A DNA stretch of 64,000 nt from Paludibacteraceae bacterium (GTDB taxonomy: Bacteria > Bacteroidota > Bacteroidia > Bacteroidales > Paludibacteraceae). This document shows, piece by piece, positions 9,576-19,595 of the stretch; position 1 is the first letter of the stretch, and every line of letters begins with the position of its first letter. The translations under genes were made by a program, and so were the position numbers. The notes under the pieces were generated by a model that saw only the letters and a program-made list of their open reading frames with translations, was not told the origin of the DNA and did no database searches. Location of the stretch: NCBI GenBank assembly GCA_016937795.1, contig JAFGVV010000049.1:62001-126000 (forward strand). The letters run 5' to 3'.

Positions 9576-9611
9576 AAAAATAGTGGGAAATCCAATCAAG
9601 GTTTTCCCACT
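9576..9611 (-). terminator. Intrinsic terminator downstream of glnN
   Basis: Nine-bp stem AGTGGGAAA (9582-9590) with TTTCCCACT (9603-9611), 12-nt loop. On the minus strand the stem is followed by ATTTTT. It lies 44 bp after the glnN stop codon and separates glnN from gltB. Confidence 0.65.
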
Positions 9612-9654
9612 TTCTTAATATAGTCAGAAGGTTGAATGAAAAACCTCTAAAAAA

Positions 9655-11850
9655 TTACCGGATAAAGAGCAATTCTCTGTATTTAGGCAGCGTCCACATT
9701 TCGTCGTCCACAATAAGTTCGAGTTTATCCACATGATAACGGATAACATCAAAATAAGGGAGAACTTTGTCGTGATAAGCTACAGCTTTGTCGTATTCAT
9801 GATCAATTTTATTAGCCACTTTACGTTCTTCGACCATTGCATCCACATTGGTTTTGATAGCAGTAAGGTGTAAAGCAATTTCTTCGATCAGAGCCGAATT
9901 CATGCCGCCCAGTGTTTCAAATTTCTCAGGATAAATCTTTTTGATTTTCGATACATTATCCAGCAAAAGCGACTGATAACGCGTAGCTACAGGAATAATA
10001 TGATTCAAACAAAGATCGCCTAATACACGTGCTTCAATCTGAATTTTCTTGGTATAAGTTTCCCATTTCACTTCGTTACGGGCATGAAGTTCTTTTTCGG
10101 TAAGTACACCTGTTTTTGCAAAGAGCTCCACACTCTGTTTGCTGGTGTAAGCTTTATAAATTTCAGGCACTGAAGTTTCGCAATCGAGACCACGTTTGTG
10201 AGCTTCAATTTTCCACTCTTCGCTGTAACCATTTCCGTCGAAACGAATAGGTTTCGAAATTTTGATATACTCTTTCAGAACTTCAAAAATGGCTTTGTCT
10301 TTGGTTGCACCGGCAGCAATTTTAGCATCCACCGACGTTTTAAACTCAATAAGCTGAGCAGCCATAGCAGCATTCAGGGCAATCATAGCCGACGAGCAGT
10401 TGGCCGACGAACCTACAGCGCGGAATTCGAAACGGTTTCCGGTAAAAGCAAAAGGCGAAGTACGGTTACGGTCGGTATTATCGAGCAACACTTCCGGAAT
10501 ATGAGCAATACCCAAACTCAGACGTTTTTTATCGTCCATCACAATGGCTTCGTCGCTGGTGCTGTTTTCGAGCTTGTCAAGTACGGCCGAAATCTGAGTT
10601 CCAAGGAAAGCCGATACAATGGCAGGAGGTGCTTCGTTGGCTCCAAGACGGTGTGCATTCTGAGCTGTCATAATCGAAGCCTTCATCAACGCATTATTTT
10701 TATAAACAGCCATCAGCGAGTTCACCACAAATGTGATAAACTGGAGATTTTCCTGTGGTGTTTTTCCGGGAGTAAACAAGCCCACGCCTGTGTTTGTACC
10801 AAGCGACCAGTTGTTGTGTTTTCCCGAGCCATTTACACCTGCAAATGGTTTTTCGTGCATCAGCACACGGAAACTATGGCGACGGGCTACTTTGCGCATA
10901 AGCGACATTACCAACAGGTTTTGATCAACCGACAAATTGGTTTCACCAAAAATAGGCGCAAGTTCAAACTGATTTGGAGCAACCTCGTTGTGACGGGTTT
11001 TCAAAGGAATTGCATATTTATATGCTTCAAATTCCAGATCTTTCATAAAGGCAGCCACACGCGAAGGCACTGCACCAAAATAATGATCTTCGAGCTGCTG
11101 ATTTTTTGCAGACTCATGTCCAAGCAAAGTACGTCCGGTTAGCAACAAATCGGGACGTGTAGCATACAAACCTTCGTCGATGAGGAAATATTCCTGTTCC
11201 CAACCAAGATACGAATACACTTTCTTAACATTGGGGTCGAAATACTGACAAACAGCAGTAGCAGCTTTGTCAACCGTATTGAGCGCTTTCAACAATGGCG
11301 CTTTCAGGTCGAGAAGTTCGCCTGTATACGAAATAAAGATAGTTGGAATACAAAGCGTATCTTCAATCACAAAAGCAGGCGACGAAGGATCCCAGGCTGT
11401 ATAACCACGGGCTTCGAAAGTGCTGCGGATACCACCATTGGGAAACGACGAAGCATCGGGTTCGGCCTGAGCAAGCAGCTTACCTGAAAAGTCTTCGATC
11501 ACACTTTCGCCGGGACCGTTTTCATAATCAATAAACGAGTCATGTTTTTCAGCAGTCCCATCAGTTAATGGTTGAAACCAATGCGTATAGTGCGTAGCAC
11601 CTAACTCCATAGCCCAGCGACGCATACCGGCAGCCACATGGTCGGCAATGCCGCGCTCGAGTGTTTGTCCATTATCAACAGCATTTTGGATAGCCTTCAT
11701 AGTGTCTTTCGACAAATATTTGGCCATGGCCTTACGGTTAAACACATATTTCCCGTAATATTCGGGAACTCGTTGTTTGGGTGCTTCTACGCACAGAGCT
11801 TTTTTCTTGAAAGCTTCCTCTACGGCTTTAAATCTTAATACTGATGACAT
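9655..11850 (-). CDS. glnN: Glutamine synthetase type III
   Basis: A 731-aa glutamine synthetase of the GSIII class, much longer than the GSI or GSII enzymes and characteristic of Bacteroidota. It makes glutamine from glutamate, ammonium and ATP. Recognisable regions include WEQEYFLIDE (metal-binding acidic strand), GVNGSGKHNNWSLGTNTG (the ATP/glutamate loop) and DRNRTSPFAFTGNRFEFRAV (active-site arginines). The C-terminal helical extension is family-specific. The gene stands upstream of gltB, separated by a terminator, so the GS-GOGAT pair is clustered but probably transcribed as two units. A possible TAATTTTG -7 box lies at 11932-11939. Confidence 0.97.
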   Translation of the reverse strand: MSSVLRFKAVEEAFKKKALCVEAPKQRVPEYYGKYVFNRKAMAKYLSKDTMKAIQNAVDNGQTLERGIADHVAAGMRRWAMELGATHYTHWFQPLTDGTAEKHDSFIDYENGPGESVIEDFSGKLLAQAEPDASSFPNGGIRSTFEARGYTAWDPSSPAFVIEDTLCIPTIFISYTGELLDLKAPLLKALNTVDKAATAVCQYFDPNVKKVYSYLGWEQEYFLIDEGLYATRPDLLLTGRTLLGHESAKNQQLEDHYFGAVPSRVAAFMKDLEFEAYKYAIPLKTRHNEVAPNQFELAPIFGETNLSVDQNLLVMSLMRKVARRHSFRVLMHEKPFAGVNGSGKHNNWSLGTNTGVGLFTPGKTPQENLQFITFVVNSLMAVYKNNALMKASIMTAQNAHRLGANEAPPAIVSAFLGTQISAVLDKLENSTSDEAIVMDDKKRLSLGIAHIPEVLLDNTDRNRTSPFAFTGNRFEFRAVGSSANCSSAMIALNAAMAAQLIEFKTSVDAKIAAGATKDKAIFEVLKEYIKISKPIRFDGNGYSEEWKIEAHKRGLDCETSVPEIYKAYTSKQSVELFAKTGVLTEKELHARNEVKWETYTKKIQIEARVLGDLCLNHIIPVATRYQSLLLDNVSKIKKIYPEKFETLGGMNSALIEEIALHLTAIKTNVDAMVEERKVANKIDHEYDKAVAYHDKVLPYFDVIRYHVDKLELIVDDEMWTLPKYRELLFIR

Positions 11851-11931
11851 AATTCTAATATTAATTGAATTTTATATTACTATTTTTTACCTTAATAAAA
11901 CTATTTCTTACTTTTTGATATTCTATGACTG

Positions 11932-11939
11932 CAAAATTA
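11932..11939 (-). promoter_or_regulatory. Candidate glnN -7 box (TAATTTTG)
   Basis: TAATTTTG on the minus strand fits the Bacteroidota TAnnTTTG consensus, 81 bp before the glnN start codon. A TTTG lies upstream but with a 25-nt spacer, longer than the usual 19-21, so the match is partial. Confidence 0.35.
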
Positions 11940-12218
11940 AATAAAATGTCAGAAGATACATTATCAAACACTTTGTTTTTTATAAAAACAAGCCACAAGT
12001 TCCAATTCAACACAATCAAAGACACTTTTCGAGCAAAATAAAATCAAAACACCCACTATTACTTCAAATTGGTATTTTAATCAAAATTACATGTTCAAAA
12101 AAATGTACCATTCTATCAAAAGACACAAAAATGATTACAAAAGTAATTAAAATGATTTGTATTTCTGACAGAGAACATGAATCAACCCTGATAAGTTTAC
12201 AATCTGTAGCCAAAGTTC

Positions 12219-12254
12219 AAAAAAAAGCTGCAGCCCCAATAATGGAACTGCAGC
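12219..12254 (-). terminator. Intrinsic terminator of the T9SS-protein gene
   Basis: Stem GCTGCAG (12227-12233) with CTGCAGC (12248-12254). On the minus strand the stem is followed by eight T (the A-run at 12219-12226). It is placed 24 bp after the stop codon of the gene ending at 12278. Confidence 0.8.
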
Positions 12255-12277
12255 AATTTAGAATTTCAACAAAATCG

Positions 12278-15200
12278 TCACTTCACAACCTTTACAGCTG
12301 TTGTAATATTGTTTTCAGACATTCTGATGACATAAACACCTGAAGGCAATTCTGCATTGAATGTATATTGATTCTGTCCTTTAACCACATTCGCATTTAC
12401 TTTTGCAAGTTCAACACCCTGTATATTATAAAGTGCTAATTCAGCTGCACCGTCAATATTTGCTTCGAAATTTGCAACCACACGTCCATTCTGGATATAT
12501 GCATTTAGTTTAGAAGCATTTTTCAATGAAGAAACTGATGTAGTTGGACCTACTTTGAAAAGTTCCCAGTTATCAATAAATGCAACCTTACCTGTTGAAG
12601 CACCATCCACATTGTTGAATGAGAAGAAATTTGTAGTAGGAGCTGCACCTGTAGTAAATGTTTGGTCGATCAACACCCATTCATCGTTCGATTGAGCAAT
12701 ACTGATAGTTACATCCGGATTTGTTCCTTTTGCATAGAATGCAAATGTACCATCTACCGATTTCACCATTGCACGTACACGGTAAATTGAATTAGCTTCC
12801 CATACAATTCCATTTACGTCTAAAGCAGCTCCATCGGGCCAGGTGTTAGTAGTAGCCTCGAACTTCACAGCAGACAAGCCACAATAAGCTTCAGCACCTG
12901 TCACTACCGATTTATGTCCCCAACCAGCAAATGGAGCAAGTGTGTTCAGGTATGGATCAGGAATCAGATTTACAGATCCGAGAGGAGTAAAACATTCTGA
13001 ATCTTTTGATGTTGCCACTGCGATTACTTTATCATCTACACCTGCTGTGCTTACCGTAATAGTACCTGTGAGACTTCCTGCACCTTCTGCAGCAGGATCA
13101 AAAGTAACAGTAATCGTTTTTCCGGCAACAAGTTCGGCGTCGTCTCTTGAAATTGTTGCAGGTAACACTGTAACTCCAGCAACACTTGATACCAACGAAA
13201 CATCAGCTGTCAGATTTGCTCCTGTAAGCGTAAATGTTTTCGAAAGACTTGCTTCTGTAAACAACATATTTGTGGCAGAAACCGAAGTTAAAGGCGCTGA
13301 TACCGCACCTAAGTACTTTAACGACACATTATCAATACCTACCCAGTTATTAGTTCCTGATTTAATATTCAGACCAATTTCAGCCGAACCTCCGGGAGTC
13401 ACAAATTCAACCTCGAAGAATGCAGGAACACTGGCGTTTGATACTGCAGTTTCATAACTGTCACCATATACAAACAGACCTTCACCACCATTATTAGCAA
13501 AAACGCCCATTTTCAGAAGATATCTACCAGCAGGCAAATTATTAACTACCTGGTAGATTTTACCTGTATAGGCTGATGCGTTCCAGTTTTCATAAAATGG
13601 CATTGTACCTTCAAAAGCACCTACATTTTGATTAGTCGCAGTTGTTTTGTTTTGAGCAGTTGTTGTAGCTGTCCATCCTGTAGTTCCATTACTGAAATTA
13701 GGATTCACAATTGCCGATGTGGCATTATCAGGTTGTGCATTTACAGTAACAATAGAATTTGTAGCTCCGGTTGTAGAAATTACAATTTCACCGTTTGCAA
13801 TTGCAGTAGTGCCATCATGTGTAGCTGTGACTGTTATACCAGCTGCCACTTCGGCAGGAGTAAGTGAAGTTTTATCCAAAGTAACTCCGTCAGGAGCTGT
13901 AAGTGTAGCATTGGCTGTAAGATTTCCACCGTTTATGGTAAATGTTCTTGTTGAAGTCATCAAATCAAAGAACATGTTTTCAGGAGCAACTAATAAATAA
14001 GGAGAGCCATCGCTGATATACGATAAACGGAAATTATCCACCGCCACATAATTACCTCCATTTACAACTTCGTAGCCAATTTCAAGTTGATTGTTAGTTA
14101 CAGTTACAGTTATTGTATAGTCGTCGGTAGTGAAAATTTCCGCCTTCACCTCATTTGCATAAACAAATGCACCACCGGTAGTTGTAGGCTCATTCAATGC
14201 GCCTGCAGTAAGTTTATAGATACCGTTTGGAATATCTTTAATTACCTGCGATAGTTTTAAACCGGTCCAGCTTCCCCCTGCCGATTTCCATTGTTCTACA
14301 TAATATGTACCCTGCTTTTTAGTGAATGAAGTATTGTTTTGAGTTTTGAAACCACCCACATTCGTCCATCCAGTATGATTGGTTTGACCATTCGCTGTCG
14401 CAGATTCAAAACTTGGGTTTACAATTATCGATGTTACATCGTACGGTAGAGTTGTCCATGTACTAATTCTACTTTCAATTATAATTGTACTATTTACTGC
14501 TGCAATTGCAGATGTCAAAGCTGCTTCTTGTTCAACAACTTCTGCCAAAGTAGCACTTGCATTGTCATACACCAACTGCGCAGCAGTTATTGCTGCATCT
14601 AAGTCAGTATAAACAGTTGATGTACCAACAGGCTGTGGATCTGCTTTCATGGTATTGGCAGTAACAAGTAATGCTTCAAGTGCAGTTTTATCAACCTGAT
14701 CAAACTTAAGCAATTTCACATTGTCAGCAAAAAAAATCGGACTTGATGTTGATCCCACATTTGCTGTTTTATTGTATCCTAAACTAATAGTCACATCTTT
14801 TGCTGTGAGAAGAGTAAATGTAAGACTGTGATTTTTCCATGTATCAACTGTAGTTGGAAGCGGGTCATAGGTAGCAACCTCATCAATTATATAACCACAC
14901 ATACTTGATTGGCTTGTAACAACCTGAGCCAAATAAGAATCCCATGTTAGTGTATATTTTCCTGCAGGGAGATTTACTATTGTTTGAGATAAAGATAAAG
15001 TTGCTGGTCCCCAATGCACTTTTAAACCTAATAGCGATGTATTAGCGTCAGTTACTGAACTACCGTTTGCAGGAACAGTTCCTAAAACAGTATTTACCTC
15101 TTCGTATGCCAATGTGCCGAGCTTGCTATAATTCAGCACTCCGGCAGCCGGTGTTTCACCCCAACCGGGTACGTCATAAATAGTATTATCCACTGTCACA

Positions 15201-15322
15201 CCAGTTGGTGTGGTTTCAAAATCTGCATTTGTAAGGTAGGTTGCAGTGACATCAGTTGTCTGCGCCCATAAACCTCCAAATATGGCTAAGAACGCCATAA
15301 TTAATAAGTAAGTTTTTTTCAT
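12278..15322 (-). CDS. T9SS-secreted multidomain protein with carbohydrate-binding-like modules
   Basis: A 1014-aa protein with a signal peptide (MKKTYLLIMAFLAIFGGLWAQ) and a C-terminal sorting domain of the Por/T9SS type (ALYNIQGVELAKV ... GVYVIRMSENN ... VKVV). It should cross the outer membrane and be anchored or released. Between them I see four jelly-roll-like modules that begin with phrases such as VNPSFES, VNPNFSNGTTGW and LIPDPYLNTLAPFAGW, typical of carbohydrate- or surface-binding folds. There is a short helical FIVAR-like stretch (about residues 210-280) and two Ig-like/BACON-like repeats (ENMFFDL... and TNMLFTEA...). No catalytic domain is obvious. It lies next to the DUF2264 gene on the same strand, so a role in binding or processing extracellular polysaccharide is inferred. 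Confidence 0.82.
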   Translation of the reverse strand: MKKTYLLIMAFLAIFGGLWAQTTDVTATYLTNADFETTPTGVTVDNTIYDVPGWGETPAAGVLNYSKLGTLAYEEVNTVLGTVPANGSSVTDANTSLLGLKVHWGPATLSLSQTIVNLPAGKYTLTWDSYLAQVVTSQSSMCGYIIDEVATYDPLPTTVDTWKNHSLTFTLLTAKDVTISLGYNKTANVGSTSSPIFFADNVKLLKFDQVDKTALEALLVTANTMKADPQPVGTSTVYTDLDAAITAAQLVYDNASATLAEVVEQEAALTSAIAAVNSTIIIESRISTWTTLPYDVTSIIVNPSFESATANGQTNHTGWTNVGGFKTQNNTSFTKKQGTYYVEQWKSAGGSWTGLKLSQVIKDIPNGIYKLTAGALNEPTTTGGAFVYANEVKAEIFTTDDYTITVTVTNNQLEIGYEVVNGGNYVAVDNFRLSYISDGSPYLLVAPENMFFDLMTSTRTFTINGGNLTANATLTAPDGVTLDKTSLTPAEVAAGITVTATHDGTTAIANGEIVISTTGATNSIVTVNAQPDNATSAIVNPNFSNGTTGWTATTTAQNKTTATNQNVGAFEGTMPFYENWNASAYTGKIYQVVNNLPAGRYLLKMGVFANNGGEGLFVYGDSYETAVSNASVPAFFEVEFVTPGGSAEIGLNIKSGTNNWVGIDNVSLKYLGAVSAPLTSVSATNMLFTEASLSKTFTLTGANLTADVSLVSSVAGVTVLPATISRDDAELVAGKTITVTFDPAAEGAGSLTGTITVSTAGVDDKVIAVATSKDSECFTPLGSVNLIPDPYLNTLAPFAGWGHKSVVTGAEAYCGLSAVKFEATTNTWPDGAALDVNGIVWEANSIYRVRAMVKSVDGTFAFYAKGTNPDVTISIAQSNDEWVLIDQTFTTGAAPTTNFFSFNNVDGASTGKVAFIDNWELFKVGPTTSVSSLKNASKLNAYIQNGRVVANFEANIDGAAELALYNIQGVELAKVNANVVKGQNQYTFNAELPSGVYVIRMSENNITTAVKVVK

Positions 15323-15692
15323 GATAATTAAATTTAAATGATAAGTAATTTTTTAAGTGTATTACGAACACAAATATAAAGGGAATAAAAACGGTCGATG
15401 TAGAAAAAAAGGTCAAATAAGTGGAACGAATATAAAAGCCATACATTTAATAGTCCTGATTAAATTTCTCGAATGGAAAAATGTACACATAATAACACAA
15501 AGAAGCTGACTCAAAAGAAAGCGGAAAACAAATTACGCAAAAAAAACGCAAATTTTCGCAAATCATTACATTCTGATATTCAATACAATATAGAATATCA
15601 AAATTGTAGTATTTGCGTAATTTGCGTCAATAAAAATACATTTAAGACAGCCTCCTTTGACTTATAAGCCAACTGTATTCTTATACAAAGAT
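15323..15692. other. Intergenic region with nested inverted repeats
   Basis: This 370-bp gap between the DUF2264 gene and the T9SS-protein gene has no credible gene. AAATTACGCAAA (15530-15541) pairs perfectly with TTTGCGTAATTT (15612-15623), and inside it TGATATTC (15574-15581) pairs with GAATATCA (15593-15600). Extra ATTTGCG-like words sit in both arms. A TATATTTG (-7-like, minus strand) occurs at 15371-15378, 48 bp before the T9SS gene. Confidence 0.6.
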
Positions 15693-17744
15693 CTATTTCA
15701 GCATAACAACTTTTTTCGTTTTATCCCGAAAAACGATCTCCACACTATTTCCATCGTCGGCCACATTTACTCTTTTTACAGGAAGTATCGATTTTGTTTT
15801 CCACTTCTCACCCGATTTTTTCCACAGTTGTAGCGTTACGTAAATTTTCCAGTTCTTTTTATCTGTATCAAAAGTATCGTAAGCATTGATCACAGCACTT
15901 GCATTGCTCTCGGGATGCAGACCGGTAGCATGTACAAATTGCATTTCGCCCCATTGCCTCCAGGGAATCATAGCAAGCTGATATTGTCCGTTGTCGATAG
16001 TCTTTACACGATGCGGGCCATGATCCCATGTGCGGTCACGCATAGGTTTTGCAAACTGAGGAAGCGCATAATGCCCCAGACGCACTTCGAACTTTTCAGT
16101 TGCTGCATCGGTTTTATCGTAATAAATTTTATCCACGCGCAAAATGCCATCGGGCAAAGTGATATCAGCCAGTTTAAATTTAAGATTTCTGTTGGTTTCC
16201 AACTCCGCATCGCGATAATAAACACCATTCTCAAAGCTCTTGAAGGTATATAGTCGTAAAGCTTCCCATTCGCCTTTTTTATTCTTCACCACATAATTCA
16301 TGGCCACCTCTCCCCTTTTGCCATCAGCCTGCCACGGGAAAGCTGTGTTGTAAGCCAAACGATTGTAGTTTTCGGTACTGCGGAATTTTTGCCAGTCACC
16401 GGCAACGGTTTCATGACACCACGAGCGCACTTCGGAAGCGCCAATATTCGGATAGTTTGTAGTTAGCAAATCCGATCCAGGCTGAAATTTATTATACACT
16501 TTTCCTTTCTGAAGATCTTTTTCCCATGCTCCTTCATTTTCTTTTTCGTTCCAGAAGGGATGATTTGCAGGAACCAGCAAACCGAGAAATATTTTACCGC
16601 CCCAATACACACTGCCACGACAACTGTACATTTGTGTTGCAGGCTCGAAAGGACCATAAAACCCAAGGGTAGGTACGCCATCCTGCATAAAATCAGGATG
16701 TGTAAAAAACTGCAGAATGGTGGAAGAAGCAATTCGCCTCATCCAGCCCCAATTCGTATTCTGATCTTTTTCGAAAGCCATAAGCGGAAACACAGTGGCT
16801 GCAGCATAACGATACGAAATACTCCTACCCCACATATTCATTTTACCATCGCGTGCGAATAAATAAGAATAATTATCTTCGAGATCGGCAAAATATTCAC
16901 GGAATTTCGTAGCCTGCGCAGGGAAAAAGTCACCGTAATATTCAGCCCACAAAATTCCATACATCTGAAAAGCCCACATACTGTAGTAATCGTAGGCCGG
17001 ACTGTCGTTGTACCAGCCATAACCACGATAATGCTTTAGCGATTTATCGAGATATTCCTGCAAGAGCTTGTCATTTACTTCGTATCCCTGTTTTTTAAAA
17101 AAGCTCAGCACAAAAATATTGAAAAACTTCCAGTTCGAATCCACTGTCGGACCATCGCCATAACTAATCATGAGCGCAGCCAGCGAATCTTTTTGAGCTT
17201 TTGCAAGCGGCTCCCAAAGCACATCGGGCGCAGCCGACATGGAAATGGCCAATGCTCCAAATTCCACCAGATTTTGACTCGGGCCACCATTTCGCGCACG
17301 GTGTTTTATATACGATTCGCTTTCGGGGCGAAACAAATTACAAATCTGATGACGATAATAATCGGCCACCTTGATATTATTAAGCACCAAATCAGGATTT
17401 TCCTTTAGCAGTGGCGCTGCCACAAAAAGCGTCCGGCTCAGCCCTTCAAGTTTTTCGGTAGGCACCTGTCCTGCATTTCGCGGATAAGTAATTTCGTGCT
17501 GCTTGGGAAATTTCATTGCATCGTCGAGCAAATGAATATAGCCAAAAGCCCCTTCGAGCATATAAGTAGCTGCATCTTTCCAGTGCTCACGGGTCATTCC
17601 GGTGTAAGGACTGGTTTTAAAATCCGGATTTTGCAACTTAAACACTGACTTTTCGACCGGCTTAGCAGCCAATTCATTATTCCCGAAAAAACTCAGTCCA
17701 CCTGACAATAAAATGGCAACAATAAATTCTTTTTTTATCCTCAT
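15693..17744 (-). CDS. DUF2264 domain protein (GH154-like), exported
   Basis: A 683-aa protein with an N-terminal signal sequence (about residues 1-27). From residue 45 (TGMTREHWKDAATYMLEGAF) it follows the DUF2264 (PF10022) pattern: an alpha/alpha-barrel N-terminal half with WGRSISYRYAAATVFPLMAF and a beta-rich C-terminal half. As I recall, CAZy places this family in GH154, where beta-glucuronidase activity has been reported; the substrate here is inferred only. The likely location is the periplasm. It is upstream of the T9SS-secreted multidomain protein on the same strand with a 370-bp gap. A CAAAGATA at 17781-17788 gives TATCTTTG on the coding strand, a possible -7 box 37 bp before the start. 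Confidence 0.8.
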   Translation of the reverse strand: MRIKKEFIVAILLSGGLSFFGNNELAAKPVEKSVFKLQNPDFKTSPYTGMTREHWKDAATYMLEGAFGYIHLLDDAMKFPKQHEITYPRNAGQVPTEKLEGLSRTLFVAAPLLKENPDLVLNNIKVADYYRHQICNLFRPESESYIKHRARNGGPSQNLVEFGALAISMSAAPDVLWEPLAKAQKDSLAALMISYGDGPTVDSNWKFFNIFVLSFFKKQGYEVNDKLLQEYLDKSLKHYRGYGWYNDSPAYDYYSMWAFQMYGILWAEYYGDFFPAQATKFREYFADLEDNYSYLFARDGKMNMWGRSISYRYAAATVFPLMAFEKDQNTNWGWMRRIASSTILQFFTHPDFMQDGVPTLGFYGPFEPATQMYSCRGSVYWGGKIFLGLLVPANHPFWNEKENEGAWEKDLQKGKVYNKFQPGSDLLTTNYPNIGASEVRSWCHETVAGDWQKFRSTENYNRLAYNTAFPWQADGKRGEVAMNYVVKNKKGEWEALRLYTFKSFENGVYYRDAELETNRNLKFKLADITLPDGILRVDKIYYDKTDAATEKFEVRLGHYALPQFAKPMRDRTWDHGPHRVKTIDNGQYQLAMIPWRQWGEMQFVHATGLHPESNASAVINAYDTFDTDKKNWKIYVTLQLWKKSGEKWKTKSILPVKRVNVADDGNSVEIVFRDKTKKVVMLK

Positions 17745-18033
17745 TGATATATCATTTAAAAAGACAAATAATTAACCAAACAAAGATACTACATTCAATT
17801 TTTCATACATACAAAAAACATGTCAATTTGGTAGAATAATTGTGTTTGTCATTTTTCGGAATTATTTATTTTTGACTACCTGGGACGCAATGTTTTAGTT
17901 GTGACTAAAAATACGCCGGTACTAGTCAATGAATCGGTTTCAAGTTTTTCTGTAAAGTATATAGAGAGCAAACAGGTGGCATATTAAATAATAAACAAAG
18001 CATATCATTATTTAAACATAATCTTATCATAAA

Positions 18034-18065
18034 GATATCCCATATTAATAATGATATGGGATATC
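18034..18065. repeat. Perfect 12-bp inverted repeat between divergent genes
   Basis: GATATCCCATAT (18034-18045) and ATATGGGATATC (18054-18065) are exact complements around an 8-nt loop. There is no long U-run on either strand. The position, about 270 bp before fabV-proximal promoter elements and 290 bp from the DUF2264 start, would suit an operator or an RNA hairpin; the role is unknown. Confidence 0.65.
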
Positions 18066-18300
18066 CTTGGAAAAACTATATATATGTAGCCTATATGATA
18101 CGGCTATGCCGAACGTTTGATACATATATTTACAGAGGGGAAACAGACATGAAAAATGTCGGAAGTACCGAAGGTTTATCGTAAACAAAAAATCAGTTTT
18201 CTTTTCAGTTTAATACGGATTTATCACAGAGTATATACTTCACTTTGTTCGATACGATTACGCTACAAAAGCGCCAGAAAGTAAATAATGTCGTAATTTA

Positions 18301-18332
18301 TTTGGCATTTATTTGAAATGATTGTAATTTTG
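18301..18332 (+). promoter_or_regulatory. Candidate fabV promoter
   Basis: TTTG at 18301-18304, a 20-nt spacer, then TAATTTTG at 18325-18332. This fits the Bacteroidota primary-sigma consensus (TTTG, 19-20 nt, TAnnTTTG). The fabV ATG is 70 bp downstream. Confidence 0.7.
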
Positions 18333-18401
18333 CACAAAATTTCAAATAGTGTGCAGATACCTGTCACGACTATATTATAAGGTAAAAAAAAGATTTTAAG
18401 A

Positions 18402-19595
18402 ATGATTGTAAAACAAACTATGAGAGGCTTTCTGAGCCTTACCGCGCATCCAACGGGCTGCGAACAAAATGTACTGAACCAGATTGAGTACGTAAAAGCG
18501 AAAGGAAAAGTGAGTGGTCCGAAAAAAGTGCTTGTAATTGGCGCATCTACGGGTTTTGGATTGGCTTCGCGCATTACAGCGGCTTATGCTTCGGACGCAG
18601 CCACTATTGGTGTGTTTTTCGAAAAAGAGCCACAAGCCGGAAAAACAGCTTCGGCCGGTTGGTATAATAGCGCAGCATTTAGCAAAGCAGCCAAAAGCGA
18701 TGGTCTTTATGCCAAAAACCTCAATGGCGATGCTTTTTCGGACGAAATAAAACAAAAAACAATAGCACTTATAAAAGCCGATTTAGGTCAGGTGGATATG
18801 ATTGTATACAGTCTGGCTTCTCCTGTGCGTATGCATCCTGTCACAGGAGTTTTGCACCGTTCCACACTGAAACCTATCGGCATTGTCTACAGCAACAAAA
18901 CGGTTGATTTTCACACGGGCAAAGTAAGCGAAATAAATATAGAAGCTGCTACCAACGAGGACATTGCCAACACAGAGGCTGTAATGGGCGGCGAAGACTG
19001 GGAAATGTGGATCGATGCACTGAACGCAGCCGGTGTACTTGCCGATAATCTGATCACGCTGGCATATTCGTACACCGGACCATCGATTACAGAACCAATT
19101 TACCGCAAAGGCACCATTGGTCGAGCAAAAGGTCATTTGGAGAAAACAGCTTACAAGATTACTGAAAAGCTCAGTGCTAAAGGCGGAAAAGCTTACGTTT
19201 CGGTCAACAAAGCCCTGGTAACACAAGCGAGTGCAGCTATTCCGGTTATTCCGCTGTATATTTCCATCCTGTTCAAAGTAATGAAAGAAAAGGGTTTGCA
19301 CGAAGGCTGCATTGAGCAGATTCAGCGACTATTTGCCGAAAAACTTTACAATTCACAACACATTGTTCCGCTTGACGAAGCCGGACGTATCCGCATCGAC
19401 GATTGGGAAATGCGTCCCGATGTACAGGAAGAAGTGAGTCAACTCTGGGAAAATGTAAGTACAGAAAACATCAGCAAAACTGCCGACCTGAAAACTTATA
19501 GCAAAGAATTTAAAAAACTTTTTGGCTTCGGGTTTCAAAATGTGGATTACCATGCCGATGTGAATGAAATGGTTGAAATGGAAGGGTTGAAATAA
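18402..19595 (+). CDS. fabV: Trans-2-enoyl-ACP/CoA reductase
   Basis: A 397-aa reductase of the FabV/TER family that uses NADH to reduce trans-2-enoyl thioesters, the last step of a fatty-acid elongation cycle. The N-terminal HPTGCEQNVLNQIEYV and the cofactor loop VLVIGASTGFGLASRI (about residues 45-60) are diagnostic. The catalytic Y-x8-K motif is present as YRKGTIGRAK. The length fits the family (about 400). It stands alone on the plus strand with its own promoter. It may be the main enoyl reductase or act in butyrate-type fermentation; no other fatty-acid gene is in view. Confidence 0.96.
   Translation: MIVKQTMRGFLSLTAHPTGCEQNVLNQIEYVKAKGKVSGPKKVLVIGASTGFGLASRITAAYASDAATIGVFFEKEPQAGKTASAGWYNSAAFSKAAKSDGLYAKNLNGDAFSDEIKQKTIALIKADLGQVDMIVYSLASPVRMHPVTGVLHRSTLKPIGIVYSNKTVDFHTGKVSEINIEAATNEDIANTEAVMGGEDWEMWIDALNAAGVLADNLITLAYSYTGPSITEPIYRKGTIGRAKGHLEKTAYKITEKLSAKGGKAYVSVNKALVTQASAAIPVIPLYISILFKVMKEKGLHEGCIEQIQRLFAEKLYNSQHIVPLDEAGRIRIDDWEMRPDVQEEVSQLWENVSTENISKTADLKTYSKEFKKLFGFGFQNVDYHADVNEMVEMEGLK

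Larger units (their letters stand above)
11851..12277. other. Intergenic region upstream of glnN
   Basis: This 427-bp AT-rich stretch contains the presumed glnN promoter and the terminator of the T9SS-protein gene (12219-12254). A 70-codon open frame on the plus strand (12131-12343) runs into the gene end and has no recognisable features; I do not regard it as a gene. Confidence 0.6.
17745..18401. other. Divergent intergenic region (DUF2264 gene / fabV)
   Basis: This 657-bp gene-free stretch lies between two divergently transcribed genes. It holds the candidate fabV promoter, a strong 12-bp inverted repeat at 18034-18065 and a minor CGGC-TAT-GCCG hairpin near 18102. I see no RNA gene or protein gene. 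Confidence 0.6.

Noticed and set aside
10198..11142. 314-codon frame antisense to glnN
   Set aside because: It lies fully inside the conserved glnN coding sequence and its composition is that of an antisense shadow.
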